NCBI RefSeq assembly: GCF_902459565.1
Contig: NZ_CABPSN010000002.1
Location: 434,001-498,000 of the forward strand
Direction of reading: 5' to 3'
Source: Pandoraea aquatica
GTDB taxonomy: Bacteria; Pseudomonadota; Gammaproteobacteria; Burkholderiales; Burkholderiaceae
DNA length: 64,000 nucleotides
Shown here: positions 54,815 to 63,472 of the stretch, in pieces
Numbering within the stretch: the stretch's first letter is position 1
Layout of the letters: the number at the start of each line of letters is the position of its first letter
Notes under the pieces: model-generated
The model's database searches: none
Seen by the model: only the letters and a program-made list of their open reading frames with translations
Told to the model about the DNA's origin: nothing
Position numbers and translations under genes: made by a program

Positions 54815-55750
54815 TCAGTTAGTCGAGGCAGCGGCGTCTTTCAGCTTTGCGAGCATGGCGCGGCCCACGCGCGAGGCGTTCGGGCGGCCGATGGCTTGCG
54901 AAATGAAGTCGCCTGTGTGCACGACCGCTTCGAGATCGATGCCCGTCTCGATGCCCAGCCCTTGCAGCAGATACAGCACGTCTTCCGTCGCGACGTTGCC
55001 GGTTGCCCCCTTGGCATACGGACAGCCGCCGAGACCGGCGACGGACGAATGGAAGATCGAGATGCCCGAGAGCAATGCGGCGTAGATGTTGGCCGTCGCC
55101 TGACCGTAGGTGTCGTGGAAGTGCCCCGACAGACGCTCGATGGGGAACGCCTTCGCGCAGGCGTCCATGACTTCGCGGGTGCGGGTGGGCGTGCCGACGC
55201 CGATGGTGTCGGCAATGTCGATCTCGTCGCAACCGAGCGCGGCGAGTCGTTTGACGACGTCGACTACGCTCGCGACCGGCACCTCACCCTGATACGGGCA
55301 GCCGAGTGCGCACGAAATGCTGCCGCGCAGACGTAGACCAGCGTCTTTGGCGGCGCGGGCAACCGGCTCGAATCGCGTGATGCTTTCTTCGATGGAGCAG
55401 TTGATATTGCGCTGGGAGAAGGCTTCGCTCGCGGCGGCGAAGATCACCACTTCGTCCGCCTTCGCAGCGACAGCGCCCTCGAAGCCGCGCATGTTCGGCG
55501 TGAGCACCGAATAGATCGTGCCCGGACGACGTGTGATGCCGGCCATGACTTCGGCCCCGTCGGCCATCTGCGGTACCCATTTCGGCGAGACGAACGACGT
55601 CGCCTCGATGTTGGCGAAGCCCGCAGCCGAGAGGCGGTCGACCAGTGCGATCTTGATGTCTGTGGCGACGGGCTGCTTTTCGTTTTGCAGGCCGTCGCGC
55701 GGGCCGACTTCGACCACTTTCACACGTTGGGGCAGATGAGATGCGGACAT
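54815..55750 (-). CDS. mvaB: hydroxymethylglutaryl-CoA lyase
   Basis: 311-aa TIM-barrel enzyme that splits HMG-CoA to acetyl-CoA and acetoacetate, the last step of leucine breakdown. VVEVGPRDGLQNEKQPV carries the metal-binding Asp, SGHFHDTYGQATANIYAAL the His pair, and GLGGCPYAKGATGNVATEDVLYLL the flexible loop with the catalytic Cys. GGAGACCGATCCCC precedes ATG 55750. Assignment is firm. Confidence 0.96.
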   Translation of the reverse strand: MSASHLPQRVKVVEVGPRDGLQNEKQPVATDIKIALVDRLSAAGFANIEATSFVSPKWVPQMADGAEVMAGITRRPGTIYSVLTPNMRGFEGAVAAKADEVVIFAAASEAFSQRNINCSIEESITRFEPVARAAKDAGLRLRGSISCALGCPYQGEVPVASVVDVVKRLAALGCDEIDIADTIGVGTPTRTREVMDACAKAFPIERLSGHFHDTYGQATANIYAALLSGISIFHSSVAGLGGCPYAKGATGNVATEDVLYLLQGLGIETGIDLEAVVHTGDFISQAIGRPNASRVGRAMLAKLKDAAASTN

Positions 55751-55843
55751 GGGGATCGGTCTCCTCTAATTCGTCTGGTGGGGGGCGGCCGCGACGCGTT
55801 CGGGTGGCGGCTCAGTCGTTGGTTTGTACGCTCGTTCGTTCGC

Positions 55844-56797
55844 TCAGTAGCCGCGTGTCAGGTCGACGATGCCGGTAATGGCTTCGCCGCGCGACATCGC
55901 GGCAATTTTTCCTGCGATCTGCGCGACGGTCTCGTCACGTAGTGTCAGCGCCGAGATGTGCGGCGTGACGGTGATCTTCGGGGCACGCCAGAACGGATGC
56001 TCGGCCGGCAGCGGCTCAGTGCGGAACACGTCGAGCGTGGCCCCGGCGATCTGGCCGCTGTCGAGGGCGGCCAGCAGATCGTCGTCGACCAGATGCGCGC
56101 CGCGCGCCACGTTGATCAAGTACGCGCCCTGCGCCAGTTTCGCGAACAGGTCGGCGTTCAGCACGTCCACCGTTTGCGGCGTGAGCGGCAGCAGGTTGAC
56201 GAGAATGCGTGCGCCCGACACGCAGGCGTCGAAGCCCGAATCGCCATGAGCGCCGTGATAGAGGGTGATGCCCGTGTCGTCTTGACGCTCGCTGCGGCTC
56301 CATGCGCGCACCGGAAACCCGAACGTCTTCAGCGCTTTGGCCACATGCGCGCCGAGCGTGCCGTAACCCAGTACCGCGACGGGGAAGTCTGCGAGCCGGT
56401 TCGGCTTCTGGAATTTCCACTGGCCTTCGGTTTGCTGGGTCTGGAAGTCGTCGAGGCGGCGGAAATACCGCAGGGCGGCGGCGCTGACGTATTGCGCCAT
56501 CTGGTCGGCCATACCGGCATCTTCGAGGCGCACGAGCGGAATACCGGGCGGCAGGCGGTGCGCGCTCTCGCCGTGCGCGCCGAGCACGCCGTCGACACCC
56601 GCGCCCATGTTGAAGATCGCCTTCAGACGCTCACGGGGTTGCAGGACTTCGGCGTTCGGCTTCCACAAGACGATGTAGTCGGCGGGGGCGGTGTCGCCCG
56701 GCTGCCAGCCACGAATGTTGGCCTGCGGCAGATGCTCGGCGAGGCCGGTTTCATAGGCGGCAGTCTTGCCGTCCGGAGAGAAGATCAGGATGTCCAT
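55844..56797 (-). CDS. 2-hydroxyacid dehydrogenase, GhrA-like glyoxylate/hydroxypyruvate reductase
   Basis: 317 aa. NAD(P) motif VAVLGYGTLGAHVAKALKTF (G-x-G-x-x-G), then WSRSERQ, suggesting NADPH preference. Catalytic residues: Arg in LINVARGAHLVDDD, Glu in VFRTEPLPAEHPFW and His in VTPHISALTLRDE. This matches E. coli GhrA rather than GhrB. It is probably a stand-alone gene. Confidence 0.9.
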   Translation of the reverse strand: MDILIFSPDGKTAAYETGLAEHLPQANIRGWQPGDTAPADYIVLWKPNAEVLQPRERLKAIFNMGAGVDGVLGAHGESAHRLPPGIPLVRLEDAGMADQMAQYVSAAALRYFRRLDDFQTQQTEGQWKFQKPNRLADFPVAVLGYGTLGAHVAKALKTFGFPVRAWSRSERQDDTGITLYHGAHGDSGFDACVSGARILVNLLPLTPQTVDVLNADLFAKLAQGAYLINVARGAHLVDDDLLAALDSGQIAGATLDVFRTEPLPAEHPFWRAPKITVTPHISALTLRDETVAQIAGKIAAMSRGEAITGIVDLTRGY

Positions 56798-56924
56798 GAG
56801 GTGCGCGGCAGGCGTGGGTGGACGCGTGCCGTCGCAACAGCTGCGTTCACTCGATTTACGTTAACGTCAAGTGTAACGCAGCTTAGGCTCGCCCATGTAT
56901 TCGGGCGAGGCCTGAGCCAAAGGC

Positions 56925-57476
56925 TTAGTCGCGGGTGGCCGCGCGCAGCGTTTCGAGCTTCACCGCGAAATTGTGGCTGTCGTCTGCGACCCAGACTTCG
57001 CCGTCCTGAATCGTGCATTGCAGGCGCATCGTGCGCGAGGCCAGCGCCGTCAGGGCTTCGGCGGATTCGTCGTCGAGCATCCGCACGGTGAGGTTCGACA
57101 GACGGTTGATCTCTTTCTCGGTGGCCTGCCACCACACGGCGGCCGGCTTGCCGCCGTAGGCGATCACGTCGACATGCTCGGCACGGCCGGCCGCTTTGAC
57201 CAGACGACGGGCGTCCGGCTGGCCGACATCGATCCAGCGAACGATATCGCCGCCGAAGTCGTGCTCCCACAGATCCGGCTCGTCGGCCGTGGAAATGCCC
57301 TTGCCGAACGAGAGACGCTCGCCCGCGTACAACATGAACGCGAGCACGCGCACCATCATGCGCTCGTCGGTCTCCGACGGATGACGGGCAATCGTCAGGT
57401 TGTGGGATGCGTAGTAGTGACGGTCGAGGTCGGTGATTTGCACCTCGGCCTTAAAGATAGTGGCTTTGAGCGCCAT
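56925..57476 (-). CDS. YaeQ family protein
   Basis: 183 aa, starting MALKATIFKAEVQITDLDRH and containing HPSETDERMMVRVLAFMLYA and DEPDLWEHDFGGDIVRWIDVG, clear YaeQ signatures (PD-(D/E)XK-like fold). Role unknown; linked in E. coli to multicopy suppression of rfaH. A longer frame up to 57734 is not supported. Confidence 0.93.
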   Translation of the reverse strand: MALKATIFKAEVQITDLDRHYYASHNLTIARHPSETDERMMVRVLAFMLYAGERLSFGKGISTADEPDLWEHDFGGDIVRWIDVGQPDARRLVKAAGRAEHVDVIAYGGKPAAVWWQATEKEINRLSNLTVRMLDDESAEALTALASRTMRLQCTIQDGEVWVADDSHNFAVKLETLRAATRD

Positions 57477-57713
57477 GCCGGGAAACCGCAGGATTGAAGA
57501 AAGCCGCAAGCATACACCAGGCCGTGCAGCGCCCTGTGTCAGGTGTGGGGGGGGCCGTCGCGGGGCCATTGCACTCGGCTCGTGCGCGACGGGACGCGCG
57601 CCATCGCGGTCCGGCGGAACGCCTCCGAGAGGCGCGTCATGCCCGTGGCGCGTCGCAGCGAAGGGGCCGCAAGCTCGGTATACTGGCGCCTTCGTCTTAC
57701 CTGATGTATCCCC

Positions 57714-58550
57714 ATGCCGGTTCCTGCACCGCAAACGATCGACGTCAACGGCTATCCGATGGCCTACGTCGAAACTCCCGCACCCGCCGATGCTGTCGGC
57801 GCACCGCTAGTGCTGGTTCACGGATCGCTCTGCGATTACCGATACTTCAAGCCGAATATGGCCCCGCTGGGGCAACGTCGGCGCGTTATCTCGGTCAGCC
57901 TGCGTCACTATTTTCCCGAAGCCTGGAACGGTCACGACGGAGAGTTCTCCGGCGAGCAACACGCCGAAGACCTCGCGGCCTTCATCACGGCGCTCGGTGT
58001 TGGCCCCGTGCATGTGCTTGGCCATTCGCGCGGCGGCTATGTCGCGCTGCGCACCGCTTTGCTCGCACCCGACACCGTCCGCTCGTTGATCCTCGCCGAT
58101 CCGGGCGTGGAAATCAGCGGTGGCCCCGTGCAGATTCCGCTCGACAGCGAGCGCGGCAATTTCCGTGAAGCGGCATTGAAAGCCATCGAAGCGGGCGATA
58201 TCGACGGGGGTCTCGCACTCTTTATCGACACGGTGAGCGGTCCGGACACGTGGCGTCGCATGGTGCCCTGGTTCAAGCAGATGGTGCGCGACAATGCGCG
58301 CACCCTGATCGGACAAGTCGCCGAGCCGCGCACGCCGCTGCCGATCGACGCGCTCGGCGCGCTTCACGCACCGGTGTTGCTGATGGGCGGCGCGGAAAGT
58401 CCGGCGCCGTATCCGGATGTGCTCAACGCGCTGGCCTATGCGATGCCGGAAGCGCGTCGCATGGTGATTCAGGACGCGTCGCACGGCATGAACCTCGCCA
58501 ATCCGATCGCGTTTCACCGCGCGGTCGACGCCTTCCTCGGCAACGACTGA
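57714..58550 (+). CDS. alpha/beta hydrolase
   Basis: 278 aa, cytoplasmic. Oxyanion HGSL in VLVHGSLCDYRYFKP; nucleophile Ser in VLGHSRGGYVALR; acid probably in LMGGAESPAPYP (Glu) and His in IQDASHGMNLANP. Substrate unknown; family includes esterases and epoxide or dienelactone hydrolases. Convergent with an XRE regulator gene. Confidence 0.88.
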   Translation: MPVPAPQTIDVNGYPMAYVETPAPADAVGAPLVLVHGSLCDYRYFKPNMAPLGQRRRVISVSLRHYFPEAWNGHDGEFSGEQHAEDLAAFITALGVGPVHVLGHSRGGYVALRTALLAPDTVRSLILADPGVEISGGPVQIPLDSERGNFREAALKAIEAGDIDGGLALFIDTVSGPDTWRRMVPWFKQMVRDNARTLIGQVAEPRTPLPIDALGALHAPVLLMGGAESPAPYPDVLNALAYAMPEARRMVIQDASHGMNLANPIAFHRAVDAFLGND

Positions 58551-58573
58551 TCCGGCGAGCGCGTCTTTCACAT

Positions 58574-58957
58574 TCATTCGTCACGCAACAAGCCGTGGCC
58601 CAGCCGCAGGCTCAGGGTGCGGACCAGATCGGCCATCCACGCCTGATCGCGGTCGGACAACTTCTGCATGGCGCGATTGAGCGACGGATACGGATCGCAC
58701 GGGACCGACACGCTCGCACCGATGTCCGCCGCCATACCGTTCGACGCATCGAACGCCAGTAGCTCATGCGGGGGGAGCCCCAGCGTGTCGGCAAGAATGC
58801 AGATGTTGCGCAGCGAGATATTGCGTTTGCCGCGCTCGACACCACTCAGATAGGAACGTGCGAGACCGCTCTCCAGCGCAAGCTTGTCTTGCGCCCAGTT
58901 GTACTTCTTGCGCAAACCGGCGAGATGTCTGCCGAATCGAAATAAATTGGTGTCCAT
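58574..58957 (-). CDS. XRE-family transcriptional regulator, paralogue 1
   Basis: 127 aa. N-terminal lambda-repressor-type helix-turn-helix: FGRHLAGLRKKYNWAQDKLA, LESGLARSYLSGVERGKRN, then DTLGLPPHELL. The last 40 residues (MQKLSDRDQAWMADLVRTLS) match the same place in the next XRE gene (CKLENRDQVWLAEIIRSLSS), a shared C-terminal element that may be for oligomerisation. AAGGAAAC precedes ATG 58957. Target unknown. Confidence 0.9.
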   Translation of the reverse strand: MDTNLFRFGRHLAGLRKKYNWAQDKLALESGLARSYLSGVERGKRNISLRNICILADTLGLPPHELLAFDASNGMAADIGASVSVPCDPYPSLNRAMQKLSDRDQAWMADLVRTLSLRLGHGLLRDE

Positions 58958-59585
58958 AAAAAAGTTTCCTTGTTCGGGACGAGAAGATTGGAACAAAAAT
59001 CCGGCATCGGGGACGGTGCCTCGGGTGTCCCTCGTTTGTGAGGCACGAACTACCGGGAGCGTCGCGCAGATTTTTTGCGGACTTTCGGAGAAGGCACAAC
59101 GAATGCAGTCATTCCGATGATGGTGGCGGCGCTAGTTCACGTACCGCGCGATGGCTCCGGCGCGCTGCGAGACGCCTTGTCGCCCTCCGTCAGCCAGCGC
59201 CGCGCAGTGTGACACTGGTCTGACCGGTAGAAGTAGAGCGGGGATTCTGAAAGGTTCCGCGTTGGGATGTCACTCGATGATGACGAGTCGAGCCGGATAT
59301 TGTGTCGAGCCTCGTGGAATTGCGGTAGACGTCGACGCGCTGTCACTCCTGTCGTCGTTGATGCGCGCGCCGCCACGTACGCTCCGTTCGTCGACGACGC
59401 GGCTCGCGCAAGGGCGGCTATTTTTAATAGGTTAATCAGTCACTTTTACGAGACGAATCATCGCGCATCGCCCCCCGTATGGCCGAGGGACTTTGCGCGA
59501 TGTCCTAAGCACTAATGGCGTCGCGATGGCGCACGCTTTCGAGCCTCTCTCGATTGCCCCCTCAATCGGCCCTTCAATCGCCCCC
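58958..59585. other. 628-base gap between the two XRE genes
   Basis: No gene supported. The region near 59415-59455 is AT-rich and may be a promoter area. At 59558-59592 there are three 12-base tandem units of the CCCCTCAATCG type, just beyond the stop of XRE paralogue 2. Confidence 0.45.
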
Positions 59586-59592
59586 TCAATCG
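59558..59592. repeat. short tandem repeat, about three 12-bp units
   Basis: Units of the CCCCCTCAATCG type with one or two mismatches. It straddles the 3' end of XRE paralogue 2 and may cause length or frame differences there between strains. Confidence 0.55.
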
Positions 59593-60461
59593 CGTTCTTC
59601 CCTTCTGGCAGGCCAGCGCGATGGGTTCTCTTGCGCCACGACGTCCGGGCCCGGCGCTGCGGCAGCACGTGATGAGCGATCCGTTTGATCCGTTCGATCC
59701 ATTTCGCCTTCCTGACGACGATCCGGGTCTGCAATGCGATGTGAGACGCCGCTCGCTTGCGCGTCGGCATGCGTGACGTCGACGTCTGACGACGCTTCGG
59801 TCATTCCGGGGTGGCGGGCTGGCGAGGCGGAGGCGGTTTGATGTCGGACAGGAAATCCGGTGTCGAAGGCGGGGTCCATGGCGGCGCGGGCCAGACTGCC
59901 GTCGAAAGACGCGTGAGTCACGTCACGGTGAGCAGCATGTTCGATGCCATCCACACGATCCTCGGAATCCGCATCGTCGACAGCGTCCAGGTCTTCACTG
60001 TCATCGATCGCGTCGTCGTCGTATGCCTGCGCATGTGCGCCAGCGGATGCCGTGTCTTGGGACGCGGGTGCGTACGCGCTCGTAGCGGACGGCGGGGCGG
60101 CATGACTCAGACGCGAGCTGAGACTGCGAATGATCTCCGCGAGCCAGACCTGATCGCGGTTCTCCAGTTTGCACAGTGACCGGCTGATCTGTGGCAGCGG
60201 GGTGCGCTCGGAGGCGACCGCGACATCTTCAGCACCGGCGGCCGCTTGTGCAAAACGCAGCATTTCGGACGTTGGCACGCCCAGGGTGTCTGCCAACACG
60301 CAAATATTGACGAGGGCGACATTGCGTCTGCCCCGTTCGATACCGCTGACGTACGAGCGTGCCAGACCGCTCTCGAGGGCAAGCTTCTCCTGCGACCAGC
60401 CGCGCGCCTTACGCAAGCGGGCCAGATGGTCTCCGAACTGGGCGAGTGGATTGGTTTGCAT
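59586..60461 (-). CDS. XRE-family transcriptional regulator, paralogue 2, with long disordered tail
   Basis: 291 aa. Residues 1-75 are a helix-turn-helix (FGDHLARLRKARGWSQEKLA, LESGLARSYVSGIERGRRN, DTLGVPTSEML). The shared element CKLENRDQVWLAEIIRSLSS is at about 98-117. The other 170 residues are low complexity and acidic (DDDAIDDSEDLDAVDDADSE), then Arg/Pro/Asp-rich, likely disordered. GGAGTTCGCC precedes ATG 60461. It lies upstream of paralogue 1 on the same strand, not closely spaced. Confidence 0.88.
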   Translation of the reverse strand: MQTNPLAQFGDHLARLRKARGWSQEKLALESGLARSYVSGIERGRRNVALVNICVLADTLGVPTSEMLRFAQAAAGAEDVAVASERTPLPQISRSLCKLENRDQVWLAEIIRSLSSRLSHAAPPSATSAYAPASQDTASAGAHAQAYDDDAIDDSEDLDAVDDADSEDRVDGIEHAAHRDVTHASFDGSLARAAMDPAFDTGFPVRHQTASASPARHPGMTEASSDVDVTHADAQASGVSHRIADPDRRQEGEMDRTDQTDRSSRAAAAPGPDVVAQENPSRWPARREERD

Positions 60462-60589
60462 GGCGAACTCCGTTGACGAGTCACACAGCGTAATCAATCC
60501 CCCCGCGCCCTGCGACGTTATATCGCTCTCCTCCCCATGCGTGACGGGCGGGCCTCTATAAAGAGTCGGTGACGCTAATAGCGCAAAAT

Positions 60590-61513
60590 TTATCGGACAC
60601 TTCCCAATTCATCCGCCACCACAGGCATCGGTTCACGCGCTTTGCGAATCGGCAGATGCCAGTTTTCGCCGAGTGCGACCCCTGCGAGAATCAGCGCACC
60701 GCCGACAAGGTGATAACCGGCAAGGTGCTCTCCGAGACCGAAGGCGGCGATCAGCGCTGTGAAGATCGGCACCAGATTGATGACGACCGTGGCGCGACGC
60801 GGGCCGATGCGGGCGACGCCGATCATCCAGATAAACGGGGCGGCGATGGACACTGGAATCGTCGCGAAGGCCAGTTCCGGCAGGTTATCCATCGAAACAC
60901 CGGCCTTCTCCGAAATCAGGTAGAACGGCAGCAGCGCAACGACGGCAAACATGATCTGCGCGTACAGCGATGGTAGCGGCGCGAGCGGCAGATGCCATTT
61001 GCGCAACAGCACGCAGTACACGGCGTACGCCAGCATGGCGGCGACCATCATGGCGTCGCCCACACCGATGCCCTGATCGGCGAGATGCAGCAGCGAGCCG
61101 TGCCCGACGACCAGCAGCACGCCACCGATCGACAGCAAGCCGCCGGCCAGCGCGCCGGCGGTCAGGGCGTCGCCCAGCAGCATGACGGCGAGCGCGAGCG
61201 TCGTGAGGGGTAGCAGCGCCAGAATGATCCCCATATTGGTGGCACTCGTGTAATGCGCCGCCGAATAGGCGAGCCCCTGATAGATCGCCATGCCCAGCAC
61301 GCCAAGGGTGGCGTACTGCGCCATATGCGGCACAAATTGACGGCGAGCGCGCCACAATGCGGGCAACGCAAACGGCGTGAGCAGCAGCCCGGCGGCGAAC
61401 CAGCGCAGGAAGGCGATTTCGGCAGGGAAGATATGACCGACGGCGAGCTTGTTGACGATCACGTTGGCCGACCAGATAAGCACTGCGGTCAGCGGCAGAA
61501 TGAAATTAGCCAT
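60590..61513 (-). CDS. EamA/DMT-superfamily transporter
   Basis: 307-aa inner-membrane protein with ten hydrophobic helices in two EamA repeats (ILPLTAVLIWSANVIVNKLA; FLRWFAAGLLLTPFALPALW; second repeat starting GVGDAMMVAAMLAYAVYCVL). Probably a metabolite exporter. Substrate unknown. The ribosome site is weak. Confidence 0.9.
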   Translation of the reverse strand: MANFILPLTAVLIWSANVIVNKLAVGHIFPAEIAFLRWFAAGLLLTPFALPALWRARRQFVPHMAQYATLGVLGMAIYQGLAYSAAHYTSATNMGIILALLPLTTLALAVMLLGDALTAGALAGGLLSIGGVLLVVGHGSLLHLADQGIGVGDAMMVAAMLAYAVYCVLLRKWHLPLAPLPSLYAQIMFAVVALLPFYLISEKAGVSMDNLPELAFATIPVSIAAPFIWMIGVARIGPRRATVVINLVPIFTALIAAFGLGEHLAGYHLVGGALILAGVALGENWHLPIRKAREPMPVVADELGSVR

Positions 61514-61903
61514 GATGTATGCGATGTGCCGGTCGAGCGGTCTAACGAACTACGGGTCGAACTGTCGACAGGCCGACCGGCGGGTGACTTGCGAACTGAG
61601 GCAAATTGTCCGCCCTAACGGTATCCGTCGCATAGCGAATTTCGGACAAACGATAAGGGATTTCGGACGCGACGTCGGCGTCCCCCATCGCCCCGCTCGA
61701 CGCCAGGCACTTCGGAATCGCTCACGGACATTGCCCGCAGGTAGAATGGCGCCTCCGGGCCCTTGCAACGAGCGCCTGCGGATGTCTTCGAACACACGAA
61801 GCGCAACGCCCGGCCCCACGGTGCGAAAGGCATCGTGCGCGCATTTCGTAGTCCGTCGTTCTTGATTCGTGGTCCGTGGTTCGTGAGGGTCGATCGGAGC
61901 AGC
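61514..61903. other. 390-base divergent gap (EamA / diguanylate cyclase)
   Basis: Both flanking genes start here. No further gene is supported. Two imperfect 14-base direct repeats (GTCCGTCGTTCTTG at 61851 and GTCCGTGGTTCGTG at 61872) lie 21 bp apart close to the cyclase start. Confidence 0.4.
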
Positions 61904-63199
61904 ATGGTGTCAGTGAGTCAGCAAGACAGCAACGCGCGCGCCGACGGCACGCCACACCGCAGAAGGACGGGGACCGCCGCTTTGGCGTCTTCCGCTGCGG
62001 GTATCGATCCGGCCGTCGCCGGCAAGGGCAAGCGTTTCGTACGACGCATCTATCGTTTGCGGACCATCGGTCTCGGCATCGGATTCTTCTGTGTCGCCGG
62101 TGTCTTCTATCGACTCGATCCGCCCACGCCGCTGTGGTTGTGGGCGCTGGTGATCTTCCACGGTTTCGTCTGGCCGCATCTGGCCTGCGTGCTCGCGTTA
62201 TCGCGTCCGGTCCCTTACCGGGCCGAGCGCACGAATCTAATGATCGACGCGGCATTCGGCGGCTTCTGGGTCGCTGCGATGCAGTTCAACCTGCTGCCCA
62301 GCGTCGTCGTTCTCGCGATGATGTCGATGGATAACATCGGCGCGGGCGGCGTGCGGCTTTTCCTTCAGGGACTACTGGCCAATGTCGTGGGCGGCCTGAT
62401 CGGGATCGCCTTGCTTGGATTCGCCTGGGCCCCCGCGTCCGATACCTTCAACGTCATCACGAGTTTGCCGATGGTGATTCTCTATCCCGTCGCACTTGGC
62501 AAGGTCACGTATGACCTGGCACAGAAGCTGTCGCAGCGCTCGCGGGAAATGGAGTACCTGTCGCGGCACGATGGCCTGACGGGACTGCTCAATCGACGTG
62601 CGTGGGAGCAGCGGCTGGCCGACATCCACGAGCATTGCGCTCACACGGGGCAACCGGCGTGTCTGGTGCTGATGGATCTGGATCACTTCAAGCGCATCAA
62701 TGACACGCTCGGCCACGCAGCAGGCGACTCGGCGCTACGTCGCTTTGCCGGATTGTTGCGTCAGCGTCTGCGTGAGATCGACGCAGTCGGACGATACGGT
62801 GGGGAAGAGTTCGGTGCCGTGCTGGTCAACACCGGTGAAGTCGCGGGACGGGATCTGATGCATCGGCTGCTCGCCGATTTGCGCGCCCGCGTGGCGCAGG
62901 CGGAAGCGCAGATGCAGCAGGACGAAGCGCTTCGGGTGTCGCTCACGGAGTGCACGGTGAGTATCGGACTCGTGCCTTTTTCGAGCGCTTTCGATACCCC
63001 GCAGGCGTGGCTTCAGCAAGCCGATCGTGCGTTGTATCGGGCCAAACGTCAGGGGCGCGACGGGATGGTGGTGCTCGATGCCGGCGCGCTCGGCATGTCC
63101 GGCGCTGGGGCTGCGCCGGATCGCGAGGACGCGACCGGCGGTGCGGGTGGTACGGGCGGTGCAGGCGGTAAGGGTGCCAACGATACCGAAGGCACCTAG
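61904..63199 (+). CDS. MASE2-GGDEF diguanylate cyclase
   Basis: 431-aa membrane enzyme making cyclic di-GMP from GTP. N-terminal MASE2 sensor at about 40-185 with about five hydrophobic helices (RRIYRLRTIGLGIGFF onward, WPHLACVLALSRP). The GGDEF domain follows: YLSRHDGLTGLLNRRAW, LVLMDLDHFKRINDTLGHAAGD, and active-site GGEEF in RYGGEEFGAVL. The product-binding inhibitory site R-x-x-D (REID) sits five residues before GGEEF, so feedback control is expected. The C-terminal tail is Gly/Thr-rich. ATG 61904 has ATCGGAGC upstream. Confidence 0.94.
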   Translation: MVSVSQQDSNARADGTPHRRRTGTAALASSAAGIDPAVAGKGKRFVRRIYRLRTIGLGIGFFCVAGVFYRLDPPTPLWLWALVIFHGFVWPHLACVLALSRPVPYRAERTNLMIDAAFGGFWVAAMQFNLLPSVVVLAMMSMDNIGAGGVRLFLQGLLANVVGGLIGIALLGFAWAPASDTFNVITSLPMVILYPVALGKVTYDLAQKLSQRSREMEYLSRHDGLTGLLNRRAWEQRLADIHEHCAHTGQPACLVLMDLDHFKRINDTLGHAAGDSALRRFAGLLRQRLREIDAVGRYGGEEFGAVLVNTGEVAGRDLMHRLLADLRARVAQAEAQMQQDEALRVSLTECTVSIGLVPFSSAFDTPQAWLQQADRALYRAKRQGRDGMVVLDAGALGMSGAGAAPDREDATGGAGGTGGAGGKGANDTEGT

Positions 63200-63226
63200 C
63201 GCTTAGCGTATCGGTCGCTCAGCGAC

Positions 63227-63472
63227 TTAGCGCGTGCACAGGCGTGCGAACGCGCCGCGCAGCGCCGCAGGCAGGCCGGCGGCGAAATTGAACGGACGGG
63301 CCAGTGCAGCCAGACCTTCGCCATTGAGCACGCGAGCGCCTTCCAGATGCGTGGCGAGCACGCAGAAATCTTCACGGCGCATGCCCACACGCTGACACGC
63401 GTGATCGAGTTGCTTCAGGTCGTTCGGATGCAGACTGATGGTGAGGGTGATGCGCTCTGGGTCGGTGTTCAT
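63227..63472 (-). CDS. small hypothetical protein, possibly ribbon-helix-helix
   Basis: 81 aa: MNTDPERITLTISLHPNDLK followed by QLDHACQRVGMRREDFCVLA and a helical C-terminus. The strand-helix-helix pattern near the start is like ribbon-helix-helix DNA-binding proteins, but the match is weak. Ribosome site is poor. Convergent with the diguanylate cyclase gene, 27 bases away. Confidence 0.5.
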   Translation of the reverse strand: MNTDPERITLTISLHPNDLKQLDHACQRVGMRREDFCVLATHLEGARVLNGEGLAALARPFNFAAGLPAALRGAFARLCTR

